Positions 22,399 through 30,871 of a DNA stretch of 32,610 nt are shown here, piece after piece (within the stretch, counting starts at the first letter, position 1; each line of letters begins with the position of its first letter). Source of the stretch: Actinomycetospora sp. GTDB lineage: Bacteria > Actinomycetota > Actinomycetes > Mycobacteriales > Pseudonocardiaceae. Under the pieces are notes generated by a model, which worked only from the letters and a program-made list of their open reading frames with translations, was not told the origin of the DNA and searched no databases. The position numbers were made by a program, and so were the translations under genes. Location: positions 1 to 32,610 of the forward strand of contig JAQSWW010000062.1 in assembly GCA_029266415.1 (NCBI GenBank), given 5' to 3'.

Positions 22399-22740
22399 CG
22401 AGGCGGAGCCGAACGCGGCCCGGTCGACCACCACGCGGTCGATCTCGCCGTCGGCGACGTAGTGGCCGTCCCCGTCCACGGCGCTGACGTCGAAGGTGAG
22501 GCGGTCGCCCTCGGTGGTGAGCGACGCGTACACGTCGACCGTCCCGCCCACCGGCGTCGGGCGGCGGTGCCGGACGCGGATGGCGGCGCCGACGGTGGTC
22601 TGGCCGGGGCCGAGGCGCGGCGCGGCCTCGGCCACCGTCGCCGCCTCCAGCCAGGCGATCAGCCGGGGCGTGCCCAGGACCGGGAGGTCGCCGCTGCCCA
22701 GGGCGACGGCGGTGTCGTCGTCGGTGACGGTGTGCGTCAT
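22396..22740 (-). CDS. FlK-like hot-dog thioesterase
   Basis: The 114-residue protein has the hot-dog fold signature of the FlK (fluoroacetyl-CoA thioesterase) family. LPVLGTPRLIAWLEAATV places Thr24 and Glu32 where FlK has its catalytic Thr/Glu, and IRVRHRRPTPVGGTVDV supplies His58, the third member of the triad. Small soluble proteins of this type hydrolyse short acyl-CoA esters. The gene is transcribed in the same direction as the 2-hydroxyacid operon but lies about 190 bases beyond its last gene, so it may be separate. A hairpin overlaps its stop. The 22741-22933 stretch holds no other gene. Confidence 0.75.
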   Translation of the reverse strand: MTHTVTDDDTAVALGSGDLPVLGTPRLIAWLEAATVAEAAPRLGPGQTTVGAAIRVRHRRPTPVGGTVDVYASLTTEGDRLTFDVSAVDGDGHYVADGEIDRVVVDRAAFGSAS

Positions 22741-22933
22741 CCCGGGGATGGTAGGTCGTCGGCCCGCTCGCGCGCGGCGTCGCGGCGACCGTCGTCGACC
22801 GAGCGCGCAGGGCCAGCACCAGGGCAGCCGCCGCGTGATGCGGCGGTAGACCGCGTCGGGCCGGAGCCCGGAGGTGGGTGTCGACGTGGTGCTCCTCGTC
22901 GGTGACGTCTCCCCCCGGGGCTCCGGCCGCGGG

Positions 22934-24586
22934 TCACATGCTCGGCGCGTCGGCGTTGCTGGGGGTCTTCCGTTGCGACGTGATGTCGTCGAAGCGGCGC
23001 CTGATGTACTCGCCGCACCGGACCGCGAGCGCCCCGATGGTCGAGGTCGGGTTGACCGCGGCCCCGGTGGTCAGGGCACTGCCGTCGACCACGAAGAGGT
23101 TCGGCAGGTCCCAGGTCTGGTTCCACTTGTTGAGCACCGAGTCGTCGGGCGAGTTGCCCATGCGGCAGGTGCCCATGAGGTGCCAGCCCGGCGGCGGGTG
23201 CAGCACCCCGGTGTCGTTGGTCTCGACCGCCCCGACCGCCCGCGTGGCGTCGAAGATGCGCTCGATCCCGTACTCCGCGAGCGCGATGTCGTTCGGGTGC
23301 AGCGCGTAGTCGACGTGCGCGGCCGGGATGCCGTCGGAGTCGGTGACCTCGGGGTCGAGGGTCACGCGGTTGGTCTCCACGGGCAGGTCCTCGCCGAACA
23401 TGAAGACCATGAGGTGGTTGGCGAAGTGCCCCTCGAAGAACTCGCGGTGCTTGCGGCCCCACGGCGCGGTGTAGCCGGTGTGGGTGCCCATCGCGGCGTA
23501 CGAGGGCCCGAAACTGCGGGCCACCTGCATCCCGAAACCGTTGACGAATCCCCGACTGACGTCCGTGTGGTAGAACTCGTGCGAATAGAGCGGGGCGCCG
23601 AACGAGCCCTTGAAGCCCTCGACCGGTTCGTCGAACCACGAGTCGCAGAACGCGAACACGTGGTGCATCAGGTACTTGCCGACGATGCCGTTGGCGTTCG
23701 CCAGCCCGTTCTCGTGCCCCTTCTGGGCGCTCTGCAGCAGCAGGCGCGGCGAGCCGATACCGTTGGCCGCGAGCACGACGATCTTCGCCCGCACCTCGTG
23801 GCGATCGCCCGTGTTGCGGTCGATGTAGACCGCGCCGGTGGCCTTGCCGCCCTCCGCGGTGATGGTCTCGACGCGCGCCATGGTCCGCAGGTCGGCGCCG
23901 TCGCGGACGGCGTAGGGCCAGTGCGCGTTGGCCGGCGTCGACAGCGACCCGCGCGGACATCCGGACAAGGCGTTCCCGTCACCGACGTCGGCCTCGCGGT
24001 TCTCCCGCGGCTTGGTGATCACGGCGTTGTCCGAGGGCCACCAGTGCCAGCCCAGGTCGCGGGAGGCCCGCGCGTACTTCAGCCCCAGCTTGCCGGGCAG
24101 CACCACGGGGTCGCGCTGGGCGTTCTTGCGCGGCGGGTAGGACGGGTCGCCGATGAGCCCCGAGATGCCGTAGACGGCGTCGTTCTCGTCGTAGAACGGC
24201 GCCAGGTCCTCGTAGGAGATGGGCCAGTCGATCGTGCCCTCGAGCCCGTGCTCCGTGCCCTTGCGGAAGTCGACCGGCTTGTAGCGCGGCCAGTGCCCCG
24301 CGTAGTGCACGGTCGAGCCGCCGACGTTGTTCATCATGTAGGGCGTCGTGACGCCGGTGACCGGATAGTCCTCGGGCAGCTGGCGCACGTTCGGGTCGTA
24401 GGCCCACCCGCGCTGCTTCTCGATCTCCCACTCGTCGTGGTAGTGCGGGTGCTCCGGCGGCTTGACCCAGGGGCCCTGCTCCAGGCACACCACCCGCATC
24501 CCGGCCGCGGCGAGCTTGAGGGCGACCCCCGCCCCGCCGGGTCCGGCACCGATGATCAGGACGTCGGTCTCCTCGTGGCTGGCCAT
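22934..24586 (-). CDS. GMC-family oxidoreductase, candidate 2-methylpropane-1,2-diol dehydrogenase
   Basis: This 550-residue GMC flavoprotein has the FAD motif TDVLIIGAGPGGAGVALKLA (7-26) at the N-terminus, the second FAD-contacting stretch NNVGGSTVHYAGH near 95-107, and the C-terminal GWHLMGTCRMG and NPTSTIGALAVRCGEYI. It has no signal peptide, so it is cytoplasmic. With the small subunit encoded just upstream (seven bases apart) it forms the pair seen in gluconate-type alcohol dehydrogenases. Its position in the lyase-ligase operon suggests oxidation of a tertiary diol (2-methylpropane-1,2-diol) to the hydroxyaldehyde; this is inference. It is the last gene of the five-gene unit. Confidence 0.85.
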   Translation of the reverse strand: MASHEETDVLIIGAGPGGAGVALKLAAAGMRVVCLEQGPWVKPPEHPHYHDEWEIEKQRGWAYDPNVRQLPEDYPVTGVTTPYMMNNVGGSTVHYAGHWPRYKPVDFRKGTEHGLEGTIDWPISYEDLAPFYDENDAVYGISGLIGDPSYPPRKNAQRDPVVLPGKLGLKYARASRDLGWHWWPSDNAVITKPRENREADVGDGNALSGCPRGSLSTPANAHWPYAVRDGADLRTMARVETITAEGGKATGAVYIDRNTGDRHEVRAKIVVLAANGIGSPRLLLQSAQKGHENGLANANGIVGKYLMHHVFAFCDSWFDEPVEGFKGSFGAPLYSHEFYHTDVSRGFVNGFGMQVARSFGPSYAAMGTHTGYTAPWGRKHREFFEGHFANHLMVFMFGEDLPVETNRVTLDPEVTDSDGIPAAHVDYALHPNDIALAEYGIERIFDATRAVGAVETNDTGVLHPPPGWHLMGTCRMGNSPDDSVLNKWNQTWDLPNLFVVDGSALTTGAAVNPTSTIGALAVRCGEYIRRRFDDITSQRKTPSNADAPSM

Positions 24587-24593
24587 GGGTCCC

Positions 24594-25250
24594 TCACTTC
24601 GTCCAGGAGAGCTGGGAGAGGTCGACGCGGGTGACCGCGTCGGTCTCGAGGTACGTACCGGGGCCACCGGCGTGGGCGAGCGTCTCCTCGTCCCACGGCT
24701 CGAGGGTCTCGAGGTAGCCGTAGGGCAGCGGCGGGCCGTGGTAGTCCTTGCCCGCGGGGACGTTCCGCCGGATCGCGAGGACCACCTCGGGGCGCGAGTA
24801 GTAGCCGTAGTAGACGAGCGCGCGCAGCTGCTCGAACAGCCGGTCCTCGTTCTTCTCCAACCGCGCGATCGCGTCGATCCGTTCCTCGAGGTCCCCGGCG
24901 ACGAACGCCGGACCGAGCGCGTCGAGGCCCGCCTTGAACGCGTCCTCCTCGGCGAACGGGAAGTGCTTGTTGCGGTAGCCGGTCGGGGTGACGTAGCGGC
25001 CGACGAACGCGACGATCCCGACCTCGCTCGCCGACGGCCAGTCCGGATGCGGCGGGATGATCGTGTCGGCCGCGGCCAGCAGGATCGCGGTCTGCTGCCC
25101 GTCGAACGTGACCGGGCGCTCCAGCCCGCCGAGCCGCGGCCGGCCGGTCTCGAAGAACCCGCCGCCCCAGCCGGGCGGCAGCGTCGTCTCGGGAGCGCCG
25201 AACGGTGCCGGCGACTCCCCCAATGCCTGGCTCCCTGGGTTGTCGTCCAC
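24594..25250 (-). CDS. Gluconate 2-dehydrogenase subunit 3-like small subunit
   Basis: This 218-residue protein has the subunit 3 family pattern: PVTFDGQQTAILLAAADTII then PPHPDWPSASEVGIVAFVGRYV in the first half, and LVYYGYYSRPEVVLAIRR further on, as in gamma subunits that support a GMC flavoprotein. Unlike many such subunits it has no Tat leader; the N-terminus MDDNPGSQALGESPAPFG is disordered and polar, so the pair probably stays in the cytoplasm. It is encoded between the aldehyde dehydrogenase and the GMC oxidoreductase genes with gaps of 28 and seven bases. The electron acceptor of the complex is unknown, as no cytochrome gene is adjacent. Confidence 0.8.
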   Translation of the reverse strand: MDDNPGSQALGESPAPFGAPETTLPPGWGGGFFETGRPRLGGLERPVTFDGQQTAILLAAADTIIPPHPDWPSASEVGIVAFVGRYVTPTGYRNKHFPFAEEDAFKAGLDALGPAFVAGDLEERIDAIARLEKNEDRLFEQLRALVYYGYYSRPEVVLAIRRNVPAGKDYHGPPLPYGYLETLEPWDEETLAHAGGPGTYLETDAVTRVDLSQLSWTK

Positions 25251-25278
25251 GCCTGTCTCCTCTCGGTGTGATCGCCGG

Positions 25279-26784
25279 CTACAGCGGGGCGCCGGCCCAG
25301 TCGGTGGCCGGGCGCAGCGGGTCGAGGTTGATGGCGACGTGCTTGACCTGCGTGTAGCCGTGGACGGCCTCGAGGCCCTCCTCGCGGCCGGTGCCGCTCT
25401 GCTTGTGGCCGCCGTGCGGCGTCATCGGGAGCTCGCCGAACCAGTCGTTGATCATCACGCCGCCGACCTGCAGGCGGCGGGCGGTGGAGAGCAGCCGGGT
25501 GATGTCGCGCCCGAGCAGCACCGCGAAGAGCCCGTAGATACTGTCGTTGACCTTCTCCACGAGCTCGTCCTCGTCGGACCACCCGATCACCGACGCGACC
25601 GGGCCGAAGATCTCCTCCTGCGCGATCCGTGCGGTGTTGACGACGTCGGTGAACACCGTCGGCTCCACGAAGTAGCCGCCCGCGTGCACGCCCTCGGGGC
25701 GCCCTCCGCCGTAGTAGAGGGTGGCCTCGGACTTGCCGATCTCGATGTACTCGCGCACCCGGTCGTACTGCCGCTGCGAGACCAGCGGACCCATCTGCGT
25801 GCCCTCGGCGAACCCGTCGCCGACCCGGGTCGCGTCCAGGCGCATCGACAGCTTGCGCAGGAACGGCTCCCGGACGTCGCGGTGCACGAACAGCCGGGTG
25901 CCGGCGACGCAGACCTGCCCCGTGTGCGAGCAGAAGCCCTGCACCGCGGCCTCGACGGCCTCGTCGAGGTCGGCGTCGGGGAACACGACGGTCGGGCTCT
26001 TGCCGCCGAGTTCGAGGTTGACCTGCGCGACGTGGTCGGCGCCGAGCTTGGCGACCTGCTTGCCGGTCTCCGTGGAGCCGGTGAACGTGATACCCGCGAC
26101 GTCGGGGTGCGCGGCGAGCGCGGCACCCGCCTCCCCTCCGTAGCCGGTGACGACGTTGAACACACCGCCGGGGAAGCCTGCCTCGGCCACCAGCTCGGCG
26201 AACTTCAGCGCCGAGAGGGACGTGTCCTCCGCGGGCTTGACCACGCAGGTGTTGCCCAGCGCCAGCGCCGGGGCCACCGACCGCGTGAGGATCAGGAGCG
26301 GGTAGTTCCACGGCACGATGTGCGCGGTGACGCCGAGCGGCTCGAGGATCGTGAACGAGAGCTTGTTGCCCGGCACCTCGATCTGGCGGCCGCCGACCTT
26401 GTCGGCGAGGCTCGCCCAGTAGTCCAGCCACAGCGGGATGGCGCCGACCAGCTCCTGGGCCTTCGCGAGGTAGTGGCCGGAGTCGAGGGCCTCGAGGCGC
26501 GCGAGCTCGTCGGCGTGCTCGGTCACCTTCGCGGCGAGCGCCCGCAGCAGCCCGGCCCGGACGATCGCGTCGGTGAACTGCCACTCGACGGCCACGCGCC
26601 GGGCGGCAGCCACCGCCCGGTCGACGTCCGTGGCGTCGCCGCGCGGGACCTGCGCGATCGTCTCGCCGGTGTTCGGGTCGACGGTCGGGAACGTGGCGCG
26701 GGACGCGCCGGCCGACCACGCACCGGCGATGAACATCTGCGCGTGCTCGACCCGGCGCGCACTGGTGTCGAGGGTCAGGGACAT
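25279..26784 (-). CDS. NAD(P)-dependent aldehyde dehydrogenase, candidate hydroxyisobutyraldehyde dehydrogenase
   Basis: This 501-residue ALDH superfamily protein has all catalytic residues: PWN (Asn160), Lys183 in VVKPAEDT, the general base Glu258 in NLELGGKS and nucleophile Cys292 in HTGQVCVAGTRL; EEIFGPV is at about 393. It oxidises an aldehyde to the acid with NAD(P). Located between the CoA-ligase gene and the GMC pair, it would convert 2-hydroxyisobutyraldehyde to 2-hydroxyisobutyrate if the operon degrades the diol. The ATG at 26784 has GAGAGG upstream; the GTG nine bases earlier would crowd that site. A 30-base gap separates it from the ligase gene. Confidence 0.88.
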   Translation of the reverse strand: MSLTLDTSARRVEHAQMFIAGAWSAGASRATFPTVDPNTGETIAQVPRGDATDVDRAVAAARRVAVEWQFTDAIVRAGLLRALAAKVTEHADELARLEALDSGHYLAKAQELVGAIPLWLDYWASLADKVGGRQIEVPGNKLSFTILEPLGVTAHIVPWNYPLLILTRSVAPALALGNTCVVKPAEDTSLSALKFAELVAEAGFPGGVFNVVTGYGGEAGAALAAHPDVAGITFTGSTETGKQVAKLGADHVAQVNLELGGKSPTVVFPDADLDEAVEAAVQGFCSHTGQVCVAGTRLFVHRDVREPFLRKLSMRLDATRVGDGFAEGTQMGPLVSQRQYDRVREYIEIGKSEATLYYGGGRPEGVHAGGYFVEPTVFTDVVNTARIAQEEIFGPVASVIGWSDEDELVEKVNDSIYGLFAVLLGRDITRLLSTARRLQVGGVMINDWFGELPMTPHGGHKQSGTGREEGLEAVHGYTQVKHVAINLDPLRPATDWAGAPL

Positions 26785-26814
26785 CGGTGTCACCTCTCGC
26801 GTGGGTGATGGGGG

Positions 26815-28212
26815 TCAGCGGCGGGTGTGCTCGCGCTCGTCGACGACGCGGCGGGCCTTGTGCTCGGCGCGCTCGAGGGTGCCGGCATCGACGGACTCGA
26901 AGGTCACGCGGACGCCGAGGAGGGACTGCAGGCCGGCGCCGGTGTCGCGCTCGAACCGCTCGCGCTGCCCGGGCGGCAGCGTGCACTCGGCCCGGACGAT
27001 CATCTCGTCCATCGAGCCGGTGCGGCGGACGACGATCTGGTGCTCGCCGCCGTAGTCCGCCACGCCCCGCAGGTAGTTGTCGACCTCGGTCGGGTACACG
27101 TTCTCGCCGCGGATGTGGATCATGTCGTCGATGCGGCCGTAGACCCCGTCGGGCAGCTTCGGGTAGGTCCGGCCGCAGGGGTTGTCCTCCATCACCCACC
27201 GGGTGAGGTCGTTGGAGGCGAGCCGGATCATCGGCTGCGACGTGCGCTCGAGGTGGGTGTAGACCGGTGTGCCCTCGGAGCCGTAGGGCACGGTGCGGAA
27301 CGAGCCCGGGTCGCACACCTCGTGCCACACGATGTCCTGCCAGAGCAGCATCCCGTCGGGCGTGCCGGCGGTGGCCGACGCCGACATGAACGGCGTCATC
27401 TCGGCCATCGTCCCGCAGTCGATCACCGTGGCGCCGAACGCGTCCTCGATGGCCTTGCGCACGGTGGGCACGGATGCGCCGGGCTCGCCGGAGAAGAACA
27501 TGACCTTCAGCCCGAACTCGCGGGGGTCGATCTTCTCGGACTCGGCGACCTCGGCGAGGCGCAGCGCGTAGGAGGGCGTCGCGTAGAACGCCGCCGGCTG
27601 CACCCGCGCGAGCCAGGTGACCGCCCGCGCCGTCATGCCCTGCGCGCCGGCCCCGAACGGCAGGACCCGGCAGCGCAGCCGCTCGGCCGCGGTCATCGCA
27701 CCCCAGGAACCCAGGTAGAGCGAGAACAGCGCGGCGACGAACACGGTGTCGCCGGGCCGCACGCCCATGCCCCACAGGATGCGGGCCTGGTTGTCGGCGA
27801 TGACCTCCCAGTCGCGACGGCCGAGGGCGAACGCCGTCGGGGCGCCCGTGGTGCCGCTCGTCCCGTGGATGTGGTGGATCTCGGACTCGTCGCAGCACAG
27901 GTAGTCGCCGAACGGCGGGTGGTTCGCCTGGGACTCCCGCATCTCGGCCTTGGCCACGACCGGGACCTGCTCGAAGGCCTCGAAGGAGGTGATGTCGGCG
28001 GGCCGCAGCCCGGCCGCGTCCCACTTGGTCCGGTAGAAGCTCGAGGTGGAGTACGCGTACTCCATGACCTCGCGCAGCCGCACGAGCACCGCAGCGTCGC
28101 GCTCCTCGGGATCCATCGTCTCGCGCACGGGGAACCAGTAGGGCGAGTCGGGGTCGGGCAGGTAGCTCTGGTCGTAGCGGGCCGGGAAGTGCCACTCCTC
28201 CATCGCCGTCAC
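26815..28212 (-). CDS. hcl: PaaK-like acyl-CoA ligase, candidate 2-hydroxyisobutyryl-CoA ligase (HCL)
   Basis: This 465-residue adenylate-forming enzyme has phenylacetate-CoA ligase architecture, with the P-loop-like [15 protein letters not shown] (115-129), the [18 protein letters not shown] region, and the C-terminal hinge [20 protein letters not shown]. It activates a carboxylate as acyl-AMP and then acyl-CoA. In Actinomycetospora chiangmaiensis the ligase for 2-hydroxyisobutyrate (HCL) lies directly downstream of the lyase gene, as here. The GTG at 28212 overlaps the lyase stop (GTGA) and has GGAGG five bases upstream; the ATG at 28203 is too far from it. The substrate call is from gene context and family size; PaaK-like enzymes for aromatic acids look similar. 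Confidence 0.82.
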   Translation of the reverse strand: MTAMEEWHFPARYDQSYLPDPDSPYWFPVRETMDPEERDAAVLVRLREVMEYAYSTSSFYRTKWDAAGLRPADITSFEAFEQVPVVAKAEMRESQANHPPFGDYLCCDESEIHHIHGTSGTTGAPTAFALGRRDWEVIADNQARILWGMGVRPGDTVFVAALFSLYLGSWGAMTAAERLRCRVLPFGAGAQGMTARAVTWLARVQPAAFYATPSYALRLAEVAESEKIDPREFGLKVMFFSGEPGASVPTVRKAIEDAFGATVIDCGTMAEMTPFMSASATAGTPDGMLLWQDIVWHEVCDPGSFRTVPYGSEGTPVYTHLERTSQPMIRLASNDLTRWVMEDNPCGRTYPKLPDGVYGRIDDMIHIRGENVYPTEVDNYLRGVADYGGEHQIVVRRTGSMDEMIVRAECTLPPGQRERFERDTGAGLQSLLGVRVTFESVDAGTLERAEHKARRVVDEREHTRR

Positions 28213-29984
28213 TGCTTCCTCCGCTCGATCTCGGCGTCGTTCCAGGGGGTGAGGGCCTGGTGGTCGGGCACGAAGCCCAGGCCCTTGTCGGCGTCGGGGG
28301 ACGGCGCGTCGCGGCTCGTCACGACGTCGACGACGGCGGGCGCGTTCTCCAGCGCGCGCCGGATCGCGTCCGGCAGGTCGGCCGGATCGGTGACCCGCTC
28401 GCCGTGGGCACCGAGGCTGCGCCCGAGCGCCGCGTAGTCGGAGTCCGCGAGCTCGGTGCCGACGACCAGCCCGTAGTTCTCCTGCTGGTCGTAGCGCTCG
28501 ATGTTCCACGCGGCGTTGTTGGAGACGATCACGACGATCTTCGCGTCGTGCCGCACGGCGGTGTCGATGTCGGTGGCCGTGATGCCGAAGGCGCCGTCGC
28601 CGGTGACGGTCACGACCGGGCGCTCGGGCATCGCCAGCGCCGCCGCGACCGCGAAGGGGGTCCCGACGCCCAGGCACCCGAAGGCACCGGGGTCGAGGTA
28701 GCGCGCGCAGCGGGTGATGCCGAGCCGGGCGAAGGAGAGCAGGTCACCCCCGTCGGCGATCATGACCGTCTCGCCGAGGTCGAGCGCCGACCCGTCGAGG
28801 GCGTCGAGGGCGGCGAAGATGCGGTTGGGGTGCATGCGGCCGTCGGCGCCGGCGGGCGCCTCCGCCAGCGCCGCCCGGTACTCGGCACTGCGCTTCTCGT
28901 GCTTGGCGCGCAGCTCGTCGCGCCAGCTCGTGTCGGGGGTGTGGTCCTCGAGGGCCCGGGCGAGGGCGTCGAGCGCGGCCGCCGGATCGGCGAGGATCTC
29001 GACCTCCCCGCGGCGGTTGTCGATCAGCTCGCTCGCGGTGTCGGCGATCCGCACGACGGTCGCGTGCCGGAACACCGCGGGCGAGCCGAACCCGAGCTGG
29101 TAGTCCAGCTGGCGACCGACGGTGATCAGCAGGTCGCAGTCGCGCATGACCGCCGAGCGGGCGGAGCCGACGCCGGCGGGGTGGTCGGCGGGGACCAGGC
29201 CGCGCGACTCCTGGGTGTCGAGGTACGCCGCGCCGCTGGCGTCGAGGAAGCGGACGAGCGCCGATCGCTGCTGCTCCCCCTCCGCTCCGCGGCGTGTGCC
29301 CCCGCCGGTGACCCGCGCTCCCCGCCCGGAGATCACGGCGGGCTTCCGGGCGTGCCGCACCAGGTCGGCCGCGGCCGCGACGTCGTCGGGGTGGGGCTGC
29401 GGGCGGCGGCGGGGTTTGACCCGCAGGTGCTCGGCGGTCACCAGCGCCGGCGGGACCTGCTCGCGCAGCACGTCGGTGGGGATCTCGACGTACACCGGGC
29501 CCGGCTCGCCGCGGTCGCCGGCGGCGCGCGCCCAGGCCTCGTCGAGCTCGCGGAGCACCTGGTCGGCCACCCGGAGTGTGCGCGACAGCCGGGTGACCGG
29601 GGCGAGGATCTCGGTGTGCGGGATGTCCTGCAGCGGGCCCATGTTGGCCTGTGGGCGGGGCGGGCAGCCGCCGAAGACCAGCACGGGAATCCGGCTGATC
29701 GAGGCGTTGGCGACGGCGGTGACGGTGTTGGTCACCCCCGGCCCGGCGGTCACGAGCGCCACGGCGGTCTCGCCGGTGAGCTCGGCGTGGGCGTGGGCCA
29801 TGTGCACCGCCGAGCCCTCGTCGCGCACGTCGACGATGCGCACGCCGAGCCGGGCGAGCTGGTCCCACACCGGCTGGATGTGGCCGCCCTGCAGCCCGAA
29901 GACCCGGTCGACGCCGTGGTCGCGGAAGAACCGCGCGACCAGGTCGGCGACGACGACCGGGCCCTGCTCCCCGTCCTGGGCCAT
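28209..29984 (-). CDS. ThDP-dependent 2-hydroxyacyl-CoA lyase (HACL), 2-hydroxyisobutyryl-CoA type
   Basis: This 591-residue ThDP enzyme has conserved Glu56 in [11 protein letters not shown], which activates the cofactor, and GDGAFG (462-467) with NN (489-490), which binds Mg-ThDP. The helix [11 protein letters not shown] places Ile495-Glu496 where the Actinomycetospora lyase has I492 (substrate size) and E493 (proton transfer). GPLQD puts Leu118 where that enzyme probably has L127. A long C-terminal tail (about 510-591) fits its lid domain. It would cleave 2-hydroxyisobutyryl-CoA to acetone and formyl-CoA. Residues of about 228-240 ([13 protein letters not shown]) look like an in-frame insertion. 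GAGGAGG precedes the ATG. First gene of the operon, divergent from the GntR gene. Confidence 0.85.
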   Translation of the reverse strand: MAQDGEQGPVVVADLVARFFRDHGVDRVFGLQGGHIQPVWDQLARLGVRIVDVRDEGSAVHMAHAHAELTGETAVALVTAGPGVTNTVTAVANASISRIPVLVFGGCPPRPQANMGPLQDIPHTEILAPVTRLSRTLRVADQVLRELDEAWARAAGDRGEPGPVYVEIPTDVLREQVPPALVTAEHLRVKPRRRPQPHPDDVAAAADLVRHARKPAVISGRGARVTGGGTRRGAEGEQQRSALVRFLDASGAAYLDTQESRGLVPADHPAGVGSARSAVMRDCDLLITVGRQLDYQLGFGSPAVFRHATVVRIADTASELIDNRRGEVEILADPAAALDALARALEDHTPDTSWRDELRAKHEKRSAEYRAALAEAPAGADGRMHPNRIFAALDALDGSALDLGETVMIADGGDLLSFARLGITRCARYLDPGAFGCLGVGTPFAVAAALAMPERPVVTVTGDGAFGITATDIDTAVRHDAKIVVIVSNNAAWNIERYDQQENYGLVVGTELADSDYAALGRSLGAHGERVTDPADLPDAIRRALENAPAVVDVVTSRDAPSPDADKGLGFVPDHQALTPWNDAEIERRKQ

Positions 29985-30067
29985 CCGGGACCTCCTCCTC
30001 GTCGAGTCGTCCGGCGGCGGACCCGTGAGACGCGACACGTGACGGGACCCACGTCGACGGTGCCGCA

Positions 30068-30081
30068 TTCTGAATTCAGAA
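30068..30081. promoter_or_regulatory. Perfect 14-bp palindrome, candidate GntR operator
   Basis: TTCTGAATTCAGAA lies in the 146-base gap between the divergent lyase operon (start 29984) and the GntR regulator gene (start 30131). It is fully self-complementary and exceptionally AT-rich for this genome. On the minus strand a TTGACT (30081-30086) abuts and overlaps it by one base, a good -35 for the operon, though no clear -10 follows at the normal distance. Palindromes of this kind are typical GntR/FCD binding sites. The rest of 29985-30130 holds nothing else I can identify. Confidence 0.75.
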
Positions 30082-30130
30082 GTCAAGGACTGGCGGAGAC
30101 TCTCCGCGAACCGACCAGGCGCTACGCTGG

Positions 30131-30868
30131 GTGGACGACCAGCCGTGGAGGATCGCCGAGGAGGCCGTCCGTGCCGCTCGCCGCGCCGAGCCCGGAGCGT
30201 CCGGTGTGACCGCGCTCCCCCACCCGCCGTCGCGCACCGAGCAGGTCTTCGACGCGATCGTCGACGACATCTGCACCGGTCGGCTGACACCGGGCACCCC
30301 GCTGCGCCAGGAGCACCTGGCCGAGCGCTTCGCCGTGTCCCGCCAACCCGTGCAACAGGCGCTGCTGCTCCTGCGCAACCAGGGCCTCGTGCGCGAGTTC
30401 GGGCGTCGCGGACTCGAGGTGGCGCCGCTCGACCGCGAGTTCGTCACCCACCTCTACGACCTGCGCGAGCTCCTCGACGGGTACGCCGCGCGGCTCGCCG
30501 CCGACCGGCGCAGTGAGGAGTGGCTCGCGGAGGCGGCCGGGATCGTGCACCTCGGCGAGGTCGCCTACTCGGAGCGGGCGTTCGCCCGGATGATCTCGGC
30601 CGACGTCGACTTCCACCGGTCGGTGGTCGAGGCGGCCGGCAACCCGCTGCTCACGGAGAGCACGGCGGTGATGTGGCGCAACGTGCAGCGCGTGATGGGC
30701 GAGGTGCTCCTGCAGGGCGGCTCGCCGGCCTGGGTGTGGGAGGACCACGCCGCGATCCTCGACGCGATCCGCCGCGGGGACGCCGCCGACGCCGAGGAGC
30801 TCGCGCGCCGCCACGCCGCGCACGGCGAGCGGCTGATCCTCGACGCGATGGGCGCGCCGGAGGACTGA
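30131..30868 (+). CDS. GntR-family transcriptional regulator, FCD (FadR-like) subfamily
   Basis: This 245-residue regulator has a winged-helix N-terminal domain: [39 protein letters not shown] then [15 protein letters not shown] and a wing, [11 protein letters not shown]. It is followed by a helical FCD ligand domain, with [17 protein letters not shown] and the metal/ligand-binding His in DFHR and [14 protein letters not shown] proteins typically respond to small organic acids and repress divergent catabolic operons, which fits its placement facing the lyase-ligase genes. The GTG at 30131 gives a 25-residue N-terminal extension; a GTG at 30206 begins nearer the domain. Its stop is three bases from that of the gamma-CA gene. 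Confidence 0.87.
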   Translation: MDDQPWRIAEEAVRAARRAEPGASGVTALPHPPSRTEQVFDAIVDDICTGRLTPGTPLRQEHLAERFAVSRQPVQQALLLLRNQGLVREFGRRGLEVAPLDREFVTHLYDLRELLDGYAARLAADRRSEEWLAEAAGIVHLGEVAYSERAFARMISADVDFHRSVVEAAGNPLLTESTAVMWRNVQRVMGEVLLQGGSPAWVWEDHAAILDAIRRGDAADAEELARRHAAHGERLILDAMGAPED

Positions 30869-30871
30869 GCG

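Noticed and set aside
22934-28195. A minus-strand open frame of about 1750 codons spanning the GMC, small subunit, aldehyde dehydrogenase and part of the ligase region
   Set aside because: It contains the GMC gene in frame only at its 3' end; the rest is a high-GC shadow of the other genes, which have their own starts, ribosome-binding sites and intact domains in different frames.
28209-29984. Annotation of the ThDP protein as acetolactate synthase large subunit
   Set aside because: No small-subunit gene is adjacent, the active-site helix has the Ile-Glu pair of HACL, and the gene overlaps an acyl-CoA ligase gene rather than ilv genes.
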